Below are positions 6,212-16,189 of a stretch of DNA of 64,000 bases, one piece after another. A program made the translations under genes and the position numbers. The notes beneath the pieces were generated by a model. The model saw only the letters and a program-made list of their open reading frames with translations. It was not told the DNA's origin and made no database searches. Every line of letters begins with the position of its first letter. Within the stretch, counting starts at the first letter, position 1. The DNA comes from Nostoc carneum NIES-2107 (lineage in GTDB: Bacteria > Cyanobacteriota > Cyanobacteriia > Cyanobacteriales > Nostocaceae): positions 2,823,947 through 2,887,946 of the forward strand of contig AP018180.1 of assembly GCA_002368155.1 (NCBI GenBank), given 5' to 3'.

Positions 6212-8167
6212 ATGCTGTCTATTGAAAAACAGTTAGGTTCTGTGCTGAATAACGATAATTCGCTACAACAGTACAAGCAAGTTAAAAATTTGAAAACACA
6301 ATTAGTGTTAATAATGACAACTTTGGCTATAGGAATTATTGGTATTACTAGCTATCGCATAGTTAGAGGTTTAATTCTAGAACAACTTCAGGAGAAAGCA
6401 CTACTTCAAGTTCAAAAAGGAACTGATGAAATTGATCAATGGTTAACAACTCGCTCTGCCGAAATCCAAACTATTGCGAATACAAATGTTGTGCGTTCTC
6501 TCAATTGGTCGATTATTAAACCATATTTGCAAGCAGAGGTGAAGCGCCTGAATGAATTTTCTAAGTTTGCAATATCATTTCCTGATGGTTCCTACTACAA
6601 CACTCAAGTAGATAAAAGCGAAGCTAACAATAAGGATCGAGATTTTATTCAAAAAGCATTAGCAGGACAACCAAATATTTCCGATCCTTACATTAGCCGT
6701 ACAAGCGGATTTCCTGTCTTTGGAATGAGTTCTCCCATTCGCCAAAGTTATGACCCAGCCAGTCAAACCATTGGAGTTTTAAACGGTAGCATAAAGGTAA
6801 ATCGTATTAGTCAGGTCGTTAATCAACTGCACTACGGTCAGAACAGTTATGCTTTTGCACTCAACTCCCAGGGACAGGCTATTACTCATCCCAACCCAGC
6901 ATTGATGTCAACAACAGAAAAACCTGGCCCCAGCTTCTTAGAGTCAAGCGATCGCAACTTAGCTGCGATCGCTTATCGGATGGTAAAGAAAGAACAGGGA
7001 ATTCAGCTGATATCCATTGATGGCACAAATAAGTATATTGCCTATGTTCCTCTCAAACAAGTTAATTGGTCAGTTGCTTTAGTTATCCCTCGCAAGAATA
7101 TTGAATCTCAATTGGGTGCACTAAATTTACTTGCAACTATATTAGGTGGATTACTGATTATTGCTGTCATTATTGGTTGGCGACAAATACAGTTATCGGC
7201 TCAAATGCAAGCCCAAGTTATGCTGTTAAGTCAACAAAAAATAACGCTGGGAAGTCAAGCGCAAGAACTAGAGCAAACATTACGAGAATTACAACAAACT
7301 CAAATTAAATTAGTTCATACAGAAAAAATGTCTAGTTTAGGGCAATTAGTAGCTGGGGTAGCCCACGAAATTAACAATCCAGTTAGCTTTATTTATAGTA
7401 ATATCAATCCAGCTAATGAATATATTCAAGATTTACTCAAACTACTGCAACTTTATCAACAACATTATCCCGACCCAGTATTAGAAATCCAAGATGAGTC
7501 AGAAGCTATTGATATTGATTTCTTGGTGGAAGATTTACCAAAATTGTTGAATTCTATGAAAATAGGCTCTCAACGAATTAAAGAAATTGTACTATCCTTA
7601 CGCAATTTTTCCCGACTAGACGAAGCTGAAATGAAAGCGGTGAATATTCATGAGGGTATTGATAGCACTTTGATGATTTTAGAAAATCGCCTCAAGCCGA
7701 ACTCTGAGCATCCGCGCATTGATGTCATCAAAAATTATGGTGATTTACCACCTATTGAGTGCTATGCAGGACAGCTAAATCAAGTATTCATGAATATTTT
7801 AAGCAATGCTATTGACGCTTTAGAAGAATCCGCGATCGCAGATAAATCATTAATGCCTAACGAAGAGATCACAATTATTAAACCCCTGATTCAAATTTTT
7901 ACAGAGATGGGAGAAGATAAGCAAGCCATTATTCGGATTGCTGATAATGGCATAGGTATTCCCAATGATTTACAACAAAGATTATTTGACCCTTTTTTCA
8001 CTACTAAACCTGTTGGTAAAGGTACCGGATTAGGATTATCTATTAGTTACCAAATTATTACCGAAAAGCATCAAGGGCAACTGCAGTGTATCTCATCATT
8101 AGGCAAAGGCACAGAATTTGTGATTACAATTCCTCTAGTTCAAAAAATGAATCCTCAGATTACTTGA
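6212..8167 (+). CDS. Membrane sensor histidine kinase with extracytoplasmic Cache domain
   Basis: 651 residues. One membrane helix at about residues 31-51 and a second at about 303-323 enclose a periplasmic region that looks like a double-Cache sensor (ISFPDGSYYNT, then KDRDFIQKALAGQPNISDPY). A coiled coil leads to the dimerisation segment with the phospho-acceptor H385 in GVAHEINNPV. The catalytic domain follows, with an N-box NQVFMNILSNAIDAL, DNGIGIP and [11 protein letters not shown]. This kinase type, with a long acidic loop after the His box, is common in cyanobacteria and resembles the kinase at 61679-62980. Cache domains bind small molecules such as amino or organic acids; the ligand here is unknown. 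No partner regulator is adjacent. Confidence 0.9.
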   Translation: MLSIEKQLGSVLNNDNSLQQYKQVKNLKTQLVLIMTTLAIGIIGITSYRIVRGLILEQLQEKALLQVQKGTDEIDQWLTTRSAEIQTIANTNVVRSLNWSIIKPYLQAEVKRLNEFSKFAISFPDGSYYNTQVDKSEANNKDRDFIQKALAGQPNISDPYISRTSGFPVFGMSSPIRQSYDPASQTIGVLNGSIKVNRISQVVNQLHYGQNSYAFALNSQGQAITHPNPALMSTTEKPGPSFLESSDRNLAAIAYRMVKKEQGIQLISIDGTNKYIAYVPLKQVNWSVALVIPRKNIESQLGALNLLATILGGLLIIAVIIGWRQIQLSAQMQAQVMLLSQQKITLGSQAQELEQTLRELQQTQIKLVHTEKMSSLGQLVAGVAHEINNPVSFIYSNINPANEYIQDLLKLLQLYQQHYPDPVLEIQDESEAIDIDFLVEDLPKLLNSMKIGSQRIKEIVLSLRNFSRLDEAEMKAVNIHEGIDSTLMILENRLKPNSEHPRIDVIKNYGDLPPIECYAGQLNQVFMNILSNAIDALEESAIADKSLMPNEEITIIKPLIQIFTEMGEDKQAIIRIADNGIGIPNDLQQRLFDPFFTTKPVGKGTGLGLSISYQIITEKHQGQLQCISSLGKGTEFVITIPLVQKMNPQIT

Positions 8168-8182
8168 GATACTAATTAAAAA

Positions 8183-8226
8183 GCGATCGCACTTTGATGA
8201 TGCTGTTTTTTAGCCAGTGCGATCGC
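8183..8226. terminator. HIP1-based inverted repeat between convergent genes
   Basis: GCGATCGCACT (8183-8193) and AGTGCGATCGC (8216-8226) form an 11-bp perfect stem with a 22-nt loop containing TTTTTT. It sits between the 3' ends of the sensor kinase and argS and could end transcription from both sides. Confidence 0.55.
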
Positions 8227-8271
8227 CTCACGCACAAGAATAGATATTTGCGATTTTCTTGCACTTCGTAG

Positions 8272-8298
8272 GGTGCGTTAGCGATAGCGTAACGCACC
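8272..8298. repeat. Extragenic palindrome (GGTGCGTTA type)
   Basis: GGTGCGTTA (8272-8280) pairs with TAACGCACC (8290-8298) around GCGATAGCG. A second member with a compensating base change lies at 63076-63102. Confidence 0.7.
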
Positions 8299-8339
8299 GC
8301 GGGTTGTTAATAATATCGGTGCGTTGAGCTTCGCGACAA

Positions 8340-10106
8340 CTACATTCTTTCTAACACCTCAATTCCTAACAATGAAAGCCCTAACTTTAAAGTTCTCGCT
8401 GTTAAATTGCACAGAACTAAGCGAGATGTCCGCAAAGGTTCCTCAGCACCCAAAACTTGCACACCTTGATTACGGTCATAAAACTGATTAAACTTCTTAC
8501 TCAGTTCATACAAATATTCACATAACCGATTCGGCATTAAATCTTGTTCAACAGTATTAATTACCTCATCGAGTTGCAGTAAATATTTTGCTAATGCTAA
8601 TTCTGTTTCATGTTGCAACAGAACTTTGGCATTATTTCCTAACTCTTCAAAGTTAATCTCACCCTTACGGCTAATTCCCTGAATCCGCGCATAAGCATAC
8701 AGCATATAAGGTGCTGTATTACCTTTTAAATCCAGCATTTTGTCATAGCTGAAAATGTAGTTACTGGTGCGGTTTTGGCTTAAGTCAGCATATTTTACTG
8801 CACTGATACCAACTACCTCAGCAACTTTATTAACGAATTCTGCTGTTTCTTCGCGTTCTTCTTCTTGCAATCTCACTTCTAAATCTGCACGCGCCCGAGA
8901 AACTGCTTCATCTAACAAATCCCGCAGTCTGACAGTATCTCCGGAACGAGTTTTAAATTTTTTCCCATCTTCCCCCAGTACCAAACCAAAAGGAACATGA
9001 ACTAATTCCACATCTTCAGGAATCCACCCAGCTTTACGTGCTACCTGAAAGAATTGGGCAAAGTGATTTGATTGTCCAGCATCTGTGACATAAATTATCC
9101 GCTTGGCTTCATCTTTTTGAATCCGGTAGCGTAAGGCAGCTAAATCTGTTGTTGCGTAGTTATAACCACCATCAGATTTTTGCACAATCAAAGGCAAAGG
9201 TTCACCTTCTCTATTAGTAAACCCGTCCAAAAATACACACTGCGCCCCTTGGTTTTCTACCAGTAATCCAGACTTTTCTAAATCTTCGACAATTCCCGGT
9301 AGTAAGGGATTGTAAAAAGATTCGCCACGTTCTGTTACTTGAACATTTAGCAAATCATAAATTACTTGAAACTCTTGTCTAGATTGTTCGCACAACAATT
9401 TCCAAGCATGGATTGTATCTTCCGCCCCAGCTTGTAATCTCACAACTTCTTGTCTGGCTGTCTCTTGGAAAGCTTCATCTGCATCAAACCGCTGTTTGGC
9501 TTTGCGGTAAAAACTCACCAAATCGCCAATATCTAAAGCATTCGCGGTAGTTAGGGCTTCTGGGTAAACTTCCCGCAGGTAGGCGATTAACATCCCAAAT
9601 TGAGTACCCCAATCACCCACATGGTTTAACCGCAAAACATCATGTCCCAGAAATTCCAAAATCCGGGCAATACTATCACCAATAATAGTTGAGCGCAAAT
9701 GCCCAACGTGCATTTCCTTAGCAATATTAGGACTGGAAAAATCGACAATTTCGCGCTGCGGTGTTTTTGCTGTGGGTACACCTAATCGAGAATCTGCGTG
9801 AATAGCGTTGATTTGTGCTTCCAGGTATGACGTTTTCAGCTTGAGATTGATAAATCCCGGGCCAGCAATTTCTGGCGCTTCGCAGATTTCTGACACATCT
9901 AAATTATCCGCGATCGCAGTTGCAATTTGTCTGGGTTGCTTTCCTAGCCTTTTACTCAGGGATAAAGCCACATTCGCCTGATAATCACCAAACTTAGGAT
10001 TGCTAGCAGTCACCAAAATCGGATCTACTCCAGCATACTCAGCGCCAAACGCAGCCACCAAGGCCTGTGCAAATTGTTGTTTTAGTTTTTCTTGTGTAGC
10101 GTTCAT
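8340..10106 (-). CDS. argS: Arginine--tRNA ligase
   Basis: 588 residues, the usual length. The protein charges tRNA-Arg with arginine. The N-terminal additional domain covers about residues 1-90. The class I signature HVGH lies near residue 131 ([19 protein letters not shown]). [17 protein letters not shown] replaces a canonical KMSKS loop, as is common in ArgS. The C-terminal DALR anticodon-binding domain starts near residue 460 ([14 protein letters not shown]). It is transcribed towards the sensor kinase gene, and the convergent gap contains two palindromes. The start at 10106 ([12 protein letters not shown]) fits the family. Confidence 0.97.
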   Translation of the reverse strand: MNATQEKLKQQFAQALVAAFGAEYAGVDPILVTASNPKFGDYQANVALSLSKRLGKQPRQIATAIADNLDVSEICEAPEIAGPGFINLKLKTSYLEAQINAIHADSRLGVPTAKTPQREIVDFSSPNIAKEMHVGHLRSTIIGDSIARILEFLGHDVLRLNHVGDWGTQFGMLIAYLREVYPEALTTANALDIGDLVSFYRKAKQRFDADEAFQETARQEVVRLQAGAEDTIHAWKLLCEQSRQEFQVIYDLLNVQVTERGESFYNPLLPGIVEDLEKSGLLVENQGAQCVFLDGFTNREGEPLPLIVQKSDGGYNYATTDLAALRYRIQKDEAKRIIYVTDAGQSNHFAQFFQVARKAGWIPEDVELVHVPFGLVLGEDGKKFKTRSGDTVRLRDLLDEAVSRARADLEVRLQEEEREETAEFVNKVAEVVGISAVKYADLSQNRTSNYIFSYDKMLDLKGNTAPYMLYAYARIQGISRKGEINFEELGNNAKVLLQHETELALAKYLLQLDEVINTVEQDLMPNRLCEYLYELSKKFNQFYDRNQGVQVLGAEEPLRTSRLVLCNLTARTLKLGLSLLGIEVLERM

Positions 10107-10240
10107 ATATAAATGTTATCTGTAACAGGCGTAATGTGACCGTTGAAAGGTAGATACTCTCAGGAGCTTGATTATTTTAACCTTAAAATATGGTTACCAT
10201 TACTAACTCAAGACTGTTATGGTACAGTACAACCGCCTTG

Positions 10241-10636
10241 ACTGTCTGCCATCATTCAGCAGAACTTCCCGACTCTGACGATACCCCAGTGGATAACGAA
10301 CTGCAAAATCTCATTCCTAATTTATGAGAAGCGATCCTTCACCTCGATATTATCAATGGCAAAATTTGGGTTCAGCAGGATGGAACCGAGGTTAGTATCG
10401 CTAATCAATTAGTTGAACTGGGTGTACCTAAACAAGACATCGTTTTCAATACTTGTCGGTTAAGGGGGAAGAAAAGGTTAAGGGGAAAGGGGCAAGAAAA
10501 GACCTTTAACCTTTACCCTTTCACCTTTTCCCCCAACCAAATTAAGAGTTGCAATCCTTAACCGAGCAGTATTGACATCGTTTTAGGCTTCGATCCGCCC
10601 AAGATGCGGCATTACACAGACTTTGCCGTAGGCTAA
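10241..10636 (+). pseudogene. Decayed xisI-like gene split by an inverted-repeat insertion
   Basis: Reading from 10241 gives HHSAELPDSDD, an in-frame TGA at 10325-10327, then LHLDIINGKIWVQQDGTEV and VELGVPKQDIV. These are clear matches to XisI-type proteins and to the intact xisI at 40769-41104 (HIDIIQGKIWIQHDGT, EAGVPKEDI). At 10447 the frame runs into a 128-bp element. Removing the element and one copy of its flanking direct repeat restores GFDPPKMRHYTDFAVG and a stop at 10634-10636, exactly the expected XisI end. The first part of the gene is missing or frameshifted and no xisH precedes it. So the gene was already damaged, or decayed after the insertion. Confidence 0.85.
10447..10574. mobile_element. 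128-bp MITE with terminal inverted repeats and 10-bp target duplication
   Basis: The ends CAATACTTGTCGGTTAAG (10447-10464) and its inverted partner (10557-10574) match at 16 of 18 positions. The direct repeat ACATCGTTTT flanks it at 10437-10446 and 10575-10584. The interior is a purine-rich/pyrimidine-rich imperfect palindrome without coding capacity. This is a non-autonomous element; the transposase that moved it is not in the window. Confidence 0.85.
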
Positions 10637-10660
10637 TCACAGCTATACTCGAAAACAAAA

Positions 10661-10689
10661 TCCACCTGGATAACAAAATATCAGGTGGA
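10661..10689 (-). terminator. Rho-independent terminator of ssrA
   Basis: On the minus strand TCCACCTG (10689-10682) pairs with CAGGTGGA (10668-10661), followed by TTTTGTTTTC. It lies 18 bp beyond the tmRNA 3' end. Confidence 0.85.
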
Positions 10690-10707
10690 CTTGTGTAATA
10701 TGTTTAG

Positions 10708-11093
10708 TGGATCCGAGCAGAGTCGAACTGCTGTCCAAATTGGGTATTGACCCCCCGCTCATTCACAGGTTTAGCCTATCTGACCCTCAAGGCGGGAATC
10801 GTTCATTATCCCGAACGTAGGATGCTCTGATTGAGTCTTTTCTAGCAAGCTAACCAGAGAACACTTGCTAGAGCATCCGTTGGGGTTGGTCTCTAATCTT
10901 TAACGGAGTCAGACTAAAGACGCTCGAACCGGTTAGAGGTTATTAGGCAACTGCTAGAGCAGGCTTACGAGCAAAGCTAACGATGTTATTCGCATTTACT
11001 TTTGTTTTGAGCCTTGGATTTGCGAGAGGAGACTCACTCTCGACCTGAATCACAGAGCAGCGTTCGCCAACCTGTCGAAACCGTGACGGACCC
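10708..11093 (-). ncRNA. ssrA: Transfer-messenger RNA (one-piece)
   Basis: About 386 nt. The 5' end GGGTCCG pairs with CGGATCC at the 3' end to form the tRNA-like acceptor stem. The T-arm reads GGACAGCAGTTCGACTCTGC, and the 5' D-like part reads GTCACGGTTTCGACAGG. The tag frame begins at GCG and encodes ANNIVSFARKPALAVA before TAA TAA, close to known cyanobacterial tags. The 3' CCA is not encoded (CGGATCCA is followed by CTA). It rescues stalled ribosomes with SmpB and marks the unfinished protein for proteolysis. It is a single-gene unit with its own terminator. Confidence 0.96.
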
Positions 11094-11110
11094 GTGTGCT
11101 TCATACTTCA

Positions 11111-11116
11111 ATTATA
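11111..11116 (-). promoter_or_regulatory. Probable -10 box of ssrA
   Basis: The minus strand reads TATTATAATTG here, containing a consensus TATAAT about 18 bp upstream of the mature tmRNA 5' end. No good TTGACA is present at the right distance. Confidence 0.5.
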
Positions 11117-11840
11117 ATACGCGCTTTGGCAAATGTGTGTTGAGGCAAATAATTTTATGAGCAGCAGCTTTACGGGCAACAAGCCAACAGCTTAGGGACT
11201 TGCAACTAAAAAAATATACTATCGCTATGGCTATTGATATTGGATAATTTATTTTTTGGTCTAAGAATTCAATATGTAGTTCATGAGATAGCTGGAATTA
11301 CATACTATTATGTATAATTAACAACTTATATTTGTTTTAACGACATCAGTTTACAACACTTTATTAAAGCGGCTTTTATCTATTGAAATGGTAAGTTCAG
11401 AGTTCGGTAAATACGTAGACTATTGCTATTTAAATACAAAACTACAGTATAATTTCGGCTTACTAATGCGCTTGAGCATCAGTATGATATGACCAGACAT
11501 ATATAAATAGGTACATTAAAGTAGCCATTAAAGCTTAGGTATGCTCTTGGGTTTAATCAGAGTGCATGAAACATTTTGCCAATATTCAAGAGATTATGGC
11601 AGATTGCCATGATTTTAAATTGTTTGTCCTCCTCTCCTTATTTACTTCCCTATTCCCCAGTCCCCATTCATAAATTTGGTGTTCTTGTCAGTTGGATACA
11701 GAAACAATCTGCAGCGTCTTTAGATATTACTTATTTTAGTCTTGGGAAATGGGCTTGCTAAGCTTTGATCGCTAACTCATACAGACGATTCAAGCGTTGT
11801 TCCAGGAGGTAAACAAAAGTAAAAATTATTAAAAAATCTT
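11117..11840. other. AT-rich non-coding gap upstream of the TPS locus
   Basis: About 720 bp between ssrA and the transporter gene. It contains a short CCCTATTCCCCAGTCCCC repeat fragment near 11650-11670 and no convincing gene. The 61-codon frame at 11576-11761 runs through this repeat and is not believed. An AGGAGGT lies at 11805-11811, about 29 nt before the transporter ATG and too far to be its ribosome-binding site. The promoter of the TPS locus should be in this gap, but I could not define it. Confidence 0.6.
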
Positions 11841-13607
11841 ATGCAGAATAAATGTGTTTTTTTCAGCCAACAAATATTCATATCAAATTATTTATTAAAA
11901 CCTCTAAGTTTCAGCTTTGTTCTAGCGGCAGTGTTGGGTAACTATCAGCATAGCTATGCCCAAACAGCTAATCCTCAAACTTTACCACCTGGGAGAGTAG
12001 AAGAAGTTCCGGTGACACCGTTACCTGCGGATGTGCTACCGCAGCCACCGGAATCCAATCCTATACTACCTCCGCCACAATTACCAGAGCAGTCAACTCC
12101 CTCTCAAGATGATCCCAATGCTAAGTTTCGAGTAGATCGCATTGAAGTAGTTGGGAGTACAGTTTTCAAACCAGAACAGTTTGCTGCGATTACAGCTCCT
12201 TTTGTAGGTAAGGAACTCAGTTTTGCAGAGTTGTTACAAATCAAAGACGCGATTACTAAGCTGTACACTGATAACGGTTATGTCACTACAGGCGCATTGA
12301 TTACACCGCAAACAGTAGAAGCTGGGGTAATCAAAATTCAGGTGATCGAAGGTAGCCTCCAAGAAATCAAGATTAGTGGTAATCGCCGATTGCGTAGTCA
12401 ATATATTCGCGATCGCATTCGACTGGGTGCAGGAACTCCCTTGAATGTGCCGCGCTTAATCGAAAAGTTGCAACTACTCCGCCTCGATCCGCGCATTCAA
12501 AACCTCTCAGCTGAGTTACAGATGGGGGTAACTCCAGGAAGCAATATATTACAAGTCGAAGTCCAAGAAGCTGACACCTTCAGCCTCACAGCATCTCTAG
12601 ATAATGGGCGATCGCCTAGTGTGGGTAGTTTTCGCCGGGGTGTGGATCTGCAAGAAGCGAATTTACTTGGTTTAGGGGACACTCTCAGTATCGGATACGC
12701 CAATACCGATGGTAGTAATACAGTTAATCTGAATTACACCCTCCCAATTAATGCCCATAACGGTACACTCTCTTTTGGCTTTAACAAAGGCTGGAACCGA
12801 GTAATTGAAGAACCTTTCAGCGTTCTCGATATTCAATCGAATACCACATCTTACGAATTTGGCTATCGACAACCATTAATACAAAAACCTTCTCAGGAAT
12901 TAGCGGTGGGTGTGTCGTTCTCGCGTCAAGAAAGCCAAACTGAGTTAGGTATCGATAATATTGGGCCGTTTAAACTTTCGCCAGGTGCAGATGCTCAAGG
13001 AAGAACCAATATTTCTGCCTTCCGCTTTTTTCAGGAATATACTCAACGTACTACCAGCCAAGTTTTTGCCGCGCGATCGCAATTTAGTTTGGGTGTAGAT
13101 TGGTTTGGTGCCAATGTTAACGATAACGAACCAGATAGCCGCTTTTTCGCTTGGCGAGGACAGGCGCAGTGGGTACGACAGTTAGCACCAGACACTCTAT
13201 TTTTAGCGAGGGGCGATTTACAACTAGCAGCAGATTCCCTCGTACCTCTAGAGCAATTTGGTTTGGGTGGACAATTAAGTGTGCGGGGCTATCGCCAAGA
13301 TACATTGCTAACAGATAATGGCGTGTTATTCTCAGCAGAATTTCGGTTACCGATTTTGCGTGCGCCAAAAATGGGGGGAGTACTACAGCTGACACCCTTC
13401 ATTGATGTGGGTAAAGGTTGGAATGTTAAGGGTAGCGATCCCTCACCAAGTACTTTGGTAGGTACTGGTATAGGGTTGCTATGGAAACAAAACAATAACT
13501 TCTCCGCCCGTATAGATTGGGGTATTCCCTTGACATCCGTAGAAGGGGAAAAGAGTAGTCTCCAAGAAAATGGTTTGTATTTCTCAGTGCAATATTCGCC
13601 ATTTTGA
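11841..13607 (+). CDS. Two-partner secretion outer-membrane transporter (TpsB, ShlB/FhaC-like)
   Basis: 588 residues. A signal peptide (about residues 1-40, ending SYAQ) is followed by a proline-rich linker. A POTRA-type domain comes next (FRVDRIEVVGSTVF, TDNGYVTTGALITPQ, VIEGSLQEIKISGNRRL), then a 16-strand barrel with the VRGY motif (GGQLSVRGYRQD) and a terminal aromatic residue (FSVQYSPF). Family members recognise the TPS domain of an exoprotein in the periplasm and pass it across the outer membrane without ATP. This is the only TpsB in the window. It is directly upstream of twelve TpsA genes on the same strand, so it is the likely exporter for all of them. An inner-membrane Sec step is expected first. 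Confidence 0.95.
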   Translation: MQNKCVFFSQQIFISNYLLKPLSFSFVLAAVLGNYQHSYAQTANPQTLPPGRVEEVPVTPLPADVLPQPPESNPILPPPQLPEQSTPSQDDPNAKFRVDRIEVVGSTVFKPEQFAAITAPFVGKELSFAELLQIKDAITKLYTDNGYVTTGALITPQTVEAGVIKIQVIEGSLQEIKISGNRRLRSQYIRDRIRLGAGTPLNVPRLIEKLQLLRLDPRIQNLSAELQMGVTPGSNILQVEVQEADTFSLTASLDNGRSPSVGSFRRGVDLQEANLLGLGDTLSIGYANTDGSNTVNLNYTLPINAHNGTLSFGFNKGWNRVIEEPFSVLDIQSNTTSYEFGYRQPLIQKPSQELAVGVSFSRQESQTELGIDNIGPFKLSPGADAQGRTNISAFRFFQEYTQRTTSQVFAARSQFSLGVDWFGANVNDNEPDSRFFAWRGQAQWVRQLAPDTLFLARGDLQLAADSLVPLEQFGLGGQLSVRGYRQDTLLTDNGVLFSAEFRLPILRAPKMGGVLQLTPFIDVGKGWNVKGSDPSPSTLVGTGIGLLWKQNNNFSARIDWGIPLTSVEGEKSSLQENGLYFSVQYSPF

Positions 13608-13729
13608 TCAAAGCGAGATAAAACCTTTGAATATAGCGCTCGCTCATTTCTGGGTATGTGAACTTAATTCATTAAGTCAATTTGAACTGTGGGCTATCAA
13701 GAGCGTACTACAAAAGGAAAATAACTTCT

Positions 13730-16189
13730 ATGAAATTGGGCTGGCTAAAGAACATATTACACAGTGGAATAGTTGTGGGGGCTACGCTTTTCTGGAACAG
13801 TGCTACCAACGCTCAAGTGATACCTGACGGTACGCTTAATACCACAGTCTCCGAAAGTAACAATAACTTTACCATCCTCAACGGTACCCAGCGAGGAAAT
13901 AACCTATTTCATAGCTTCAGCCAATTCTCCATACCTACAGGTAATTCTGCCCTATTTGACAATGCAATCAATGTTCAGAATATCTTTGCCCGCGTCACAG
14001 GTGGTAGCGTATCGGATATTAATGGCATCATCCGCGCCAACGGTAGCGCCAATTTGTTTTTGCTCAATCCAGCTGGTATTGTTTTTGGGCCGAATGCTCA
14101 ATTGAATATTGGGGGTTCCTTTGTGGGGACGACTGCCAATAGTATCGTATTTGCAGATGGCTCGAAATTTAGTGCAACTGATACTTCTTCATCTCCCTTA
14201 TTAACTATTAGCGTTCCTGTGGGTTTACAACTTGGTAGTAATCCGGGTTCGATAACCGTTCAAGGACTAGGAAACAATGCCCAGTTAAGTGAATCGCTTT
14301 CGGTATCTGGACTCAACCTCGGTACCAGCGGATTACAACTCCAATCTGGAAAAACCCTAGCATTAGTGGGTGGAAATATTGCTGTCAATGGCGGGCTACT
14401 CTCTGCACCAGGGGGAAACATCGCATTGGGTAGTATCAATAACGCCAGCGTTGTTCTCAATTCTGTCCCTCAAGGATTTACGCTGACTTATCCCAATACT
14501 GCGAGTTTTGGCAATATTGAGCTTTCTCAGCGAGCTTTAGCTTCTACACATGATGTCACCAGAGGAGGTGGAGGAGCCATCCAAATTCAGGGAAAACAGG
14601 TAAGCATCCAAGATGGTTCTCTGATATTAGTACAAAATCGTAGCAACCAAACTGCTGGTGATATTACCATCAACGCTACAGATTCTTTAAACATCATTGG
14701 CAAGTCTGCAGATTTTAAGAGTTCCAGCAGTTTAGTGAATGAAACTGTATCCTCTGGCGCTGCGGGGCATATTATTGTCACAACCCCACGATTGAATATT
14801 GATCGCGGTGGGTACATTTTAACCCGTAGCTTTAGTGCAGGGTCGGCTGGCAACATTGTAGTTAATGCTGATGATATGCGGGTCAATGGTTTTGCATTTG
14901 GCGATCCTTCTGCTTTTCGCGCAGTGAGCCTGGTCTCATCTGTTTCCTTTGGTAATGGCAAGGGCGGAAATATTGCCATTTCCACTCGCAATCTCTCTGT
15001 TTCAGCTGGAGCCAATATCGCCGCCAGACCCTATGGTGTTGGTAAGGGTGGAGATCTCAATGTGAAGGCAGATACAATTCAAGTCATAGGTGCGGGAGCA
15101 CCAACAGGTGTTTATTTTACTTTAATTTCTGCTGCTACATTTGGGCCTGGTGATGCAGGGAATTTGAAAATCGATACCCGCAAGCTATCCGTTGAAGGTG
15201 GCGGTAGAGTATCGGCTTCTAGCATCATTTTAGGAAATGCTGGTTCACTGACTATCAATGCCTCTGAATCTATTGATGTGAGTGGTGTCAAAGATGCAGA
15301 AAATCCCAGCTATATCGGTACAGCCGTGCTTCCTGTTGGTGTGTTTAGTAAAATTTCGCGTGCTAGTGCAGGTAGCACGACTATTAATACCCCAACTTTT
15401 AATATTAGTAATGGTGCCAAAGTTTTTGTTGAAAACCTAGGCTCTGGGACAGCGGGTACTCTCCACATTAATGCCAATACCCTGAAACTCGACAATACGG
15501 CAAAAATTTCAGCATCCACAAAAGTGGGAGAAGGGGGTAACATCGACCTCCAACTCCGAGATGTATTACTCATGCGTCATGGTAGTTTGATGAGTGCAGA
15601 AGCAGGTGGTAGTGGCAATGGTGGCAATATCACGATCAATGCTCCTATAGTTGTGGGTTTAGAAAACAGTGACATTGTTGCTAATGCTGTCAAAGGTCGA
15701 GGGGGTAATATTGCAATCACCACTCAAAGCATCTTGGGATTGAAGTATCGCGATCAACTCACTCTAGAAAATGATATTACTGCCAGTTCGCAATTTGGCT
15801 TGAGTGGTATAGTTCAAGTCAATACTGTCGGCATTGATCCTAATTCTGGTTTAGTAGAATTACCAGCAAATGTCACCGACTCTTCCCAACAAGTTGCTAC
15901 AGGTTGTGCTGGAAATATTGGTAGTAGTTTTGTCGCCACTGGAAGAGGTGGAATCCCACAAAATCCTATACAGGAAGTGATGAGCGATCGCACTTGGTCT
16001 GATACTCGTGATATCTCTGCATATAAAAAAATTGGTGAGGGAATTACTCACGCACCCAAATCACCAACAGTTTTAATTGCAGCTACATCTTGGCATCGTA
16101 ACGCCCAAGGCAAAATTGAGCTAGTTGCTAATCAATCTCCGACTCAAATGCAACCATCATTAACCTGCGCTGCACTTCCTAATATTTAA
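13730..16189 (+). CDS. TPS exoprotein A1 (filamentous-hemagglutinin-like)
   Basis: 819 residues from ATG 13730. That start (MKLGWLKNILHSG) gives a good signal peptide ending TNAQ and has an AAAGGA ribosome-binding site; the in-frame ATG 48 bp upstream gives neither. The TPS domain runs to about residue 165, with NLFHSFSQFSIPTG, the NPAGIVFGPNAQLNIGGSF motif and FADGSKFSA. A Gly/Asn/Thr-rich beta-helix follows, of the short subtype (GGNIAVNGGLLSAPGG). The tail carries C726 and C813 around SDRTWSDTRDISAY. The gene begins 122 bp after tpsB and is the closest partner by position. It is related in the middle region to A3 and A10. The role is probably adhesion or surface coating, with the ligand unknown. 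Confidence 0.93.
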   Translation: MKLGWLKNILHSGIVVGATLFWNSATNAQVIPDGTLNTTVSESNNNFTILNGTQRGNNLFHSFSQFSIPTGNSALFDNAINVQNIFARVTGGSVSDINGIIRANGSANLFLLNPAGIVFGPNAQLNIGGSFVGTTANSIVFADGSKFSATDTSSSPLLTISVPVGLQLGSNPGSITVQGLGNNAQLSESLSVSGLNLGTSGLQLQSGKTLALVGGNIAVNGGLLSAPGGNIALGSINNASVVLNSVPQGFTLTYPNTASFGNIELSQRALASTHDVTRGGGGAIQIQGKQVSIQDGSLILVQNRSNQTAGDITINATDSLNIIGKSADFKSSSSLVNETVSSGAAGHIIVTTPRLNIDRGGYILTRSFSAGSAGNIVVNADDMRVNGFAFGDPSAFRAVSLVSSVSFGNGKGGNIAISTRNLSVSAGANIAARPYGVGKGGDLNVKADTIQVIGAGAPTGVYFTLISAATFGPGDAGNLKIDTRKLSVEGGGRVSASSIILGNAGSLTINASESIDVSGVKDAENPSYIGTAVLPVGVFSKISRASAGSTTINTPTFNISNGAKVFVENLGSGTAGTLHINANTLKLDNTAKISASTKVGEGGNIDLQLRDVLLMRHGSLMSAEAGGSGNGGNITINAPIVVGLENSDIVANAVKGRGGNIAITTQSILGLKYRDQLTLENDITASSQFGLSGIVQVNTVGIDPNSGLVELPANVTDSSQQVATGCAGNIGSSFVATGRGGIPQNPIQEVMSDRTWSDTRDISAYKKIGEGITHAPKSPTVLIAATSWHRNAQGKIELVANQSPTQMQPSLTCAALPNI

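Noticed and set aside
11576-11761. 61-codon plus-strand frame upstream of tpsB
   Set aside because: It crosses a CCCCAGTCCCC repeat, has no ribosome-binding site or recognisable product, and lies in an AT-rich non-coding gap.
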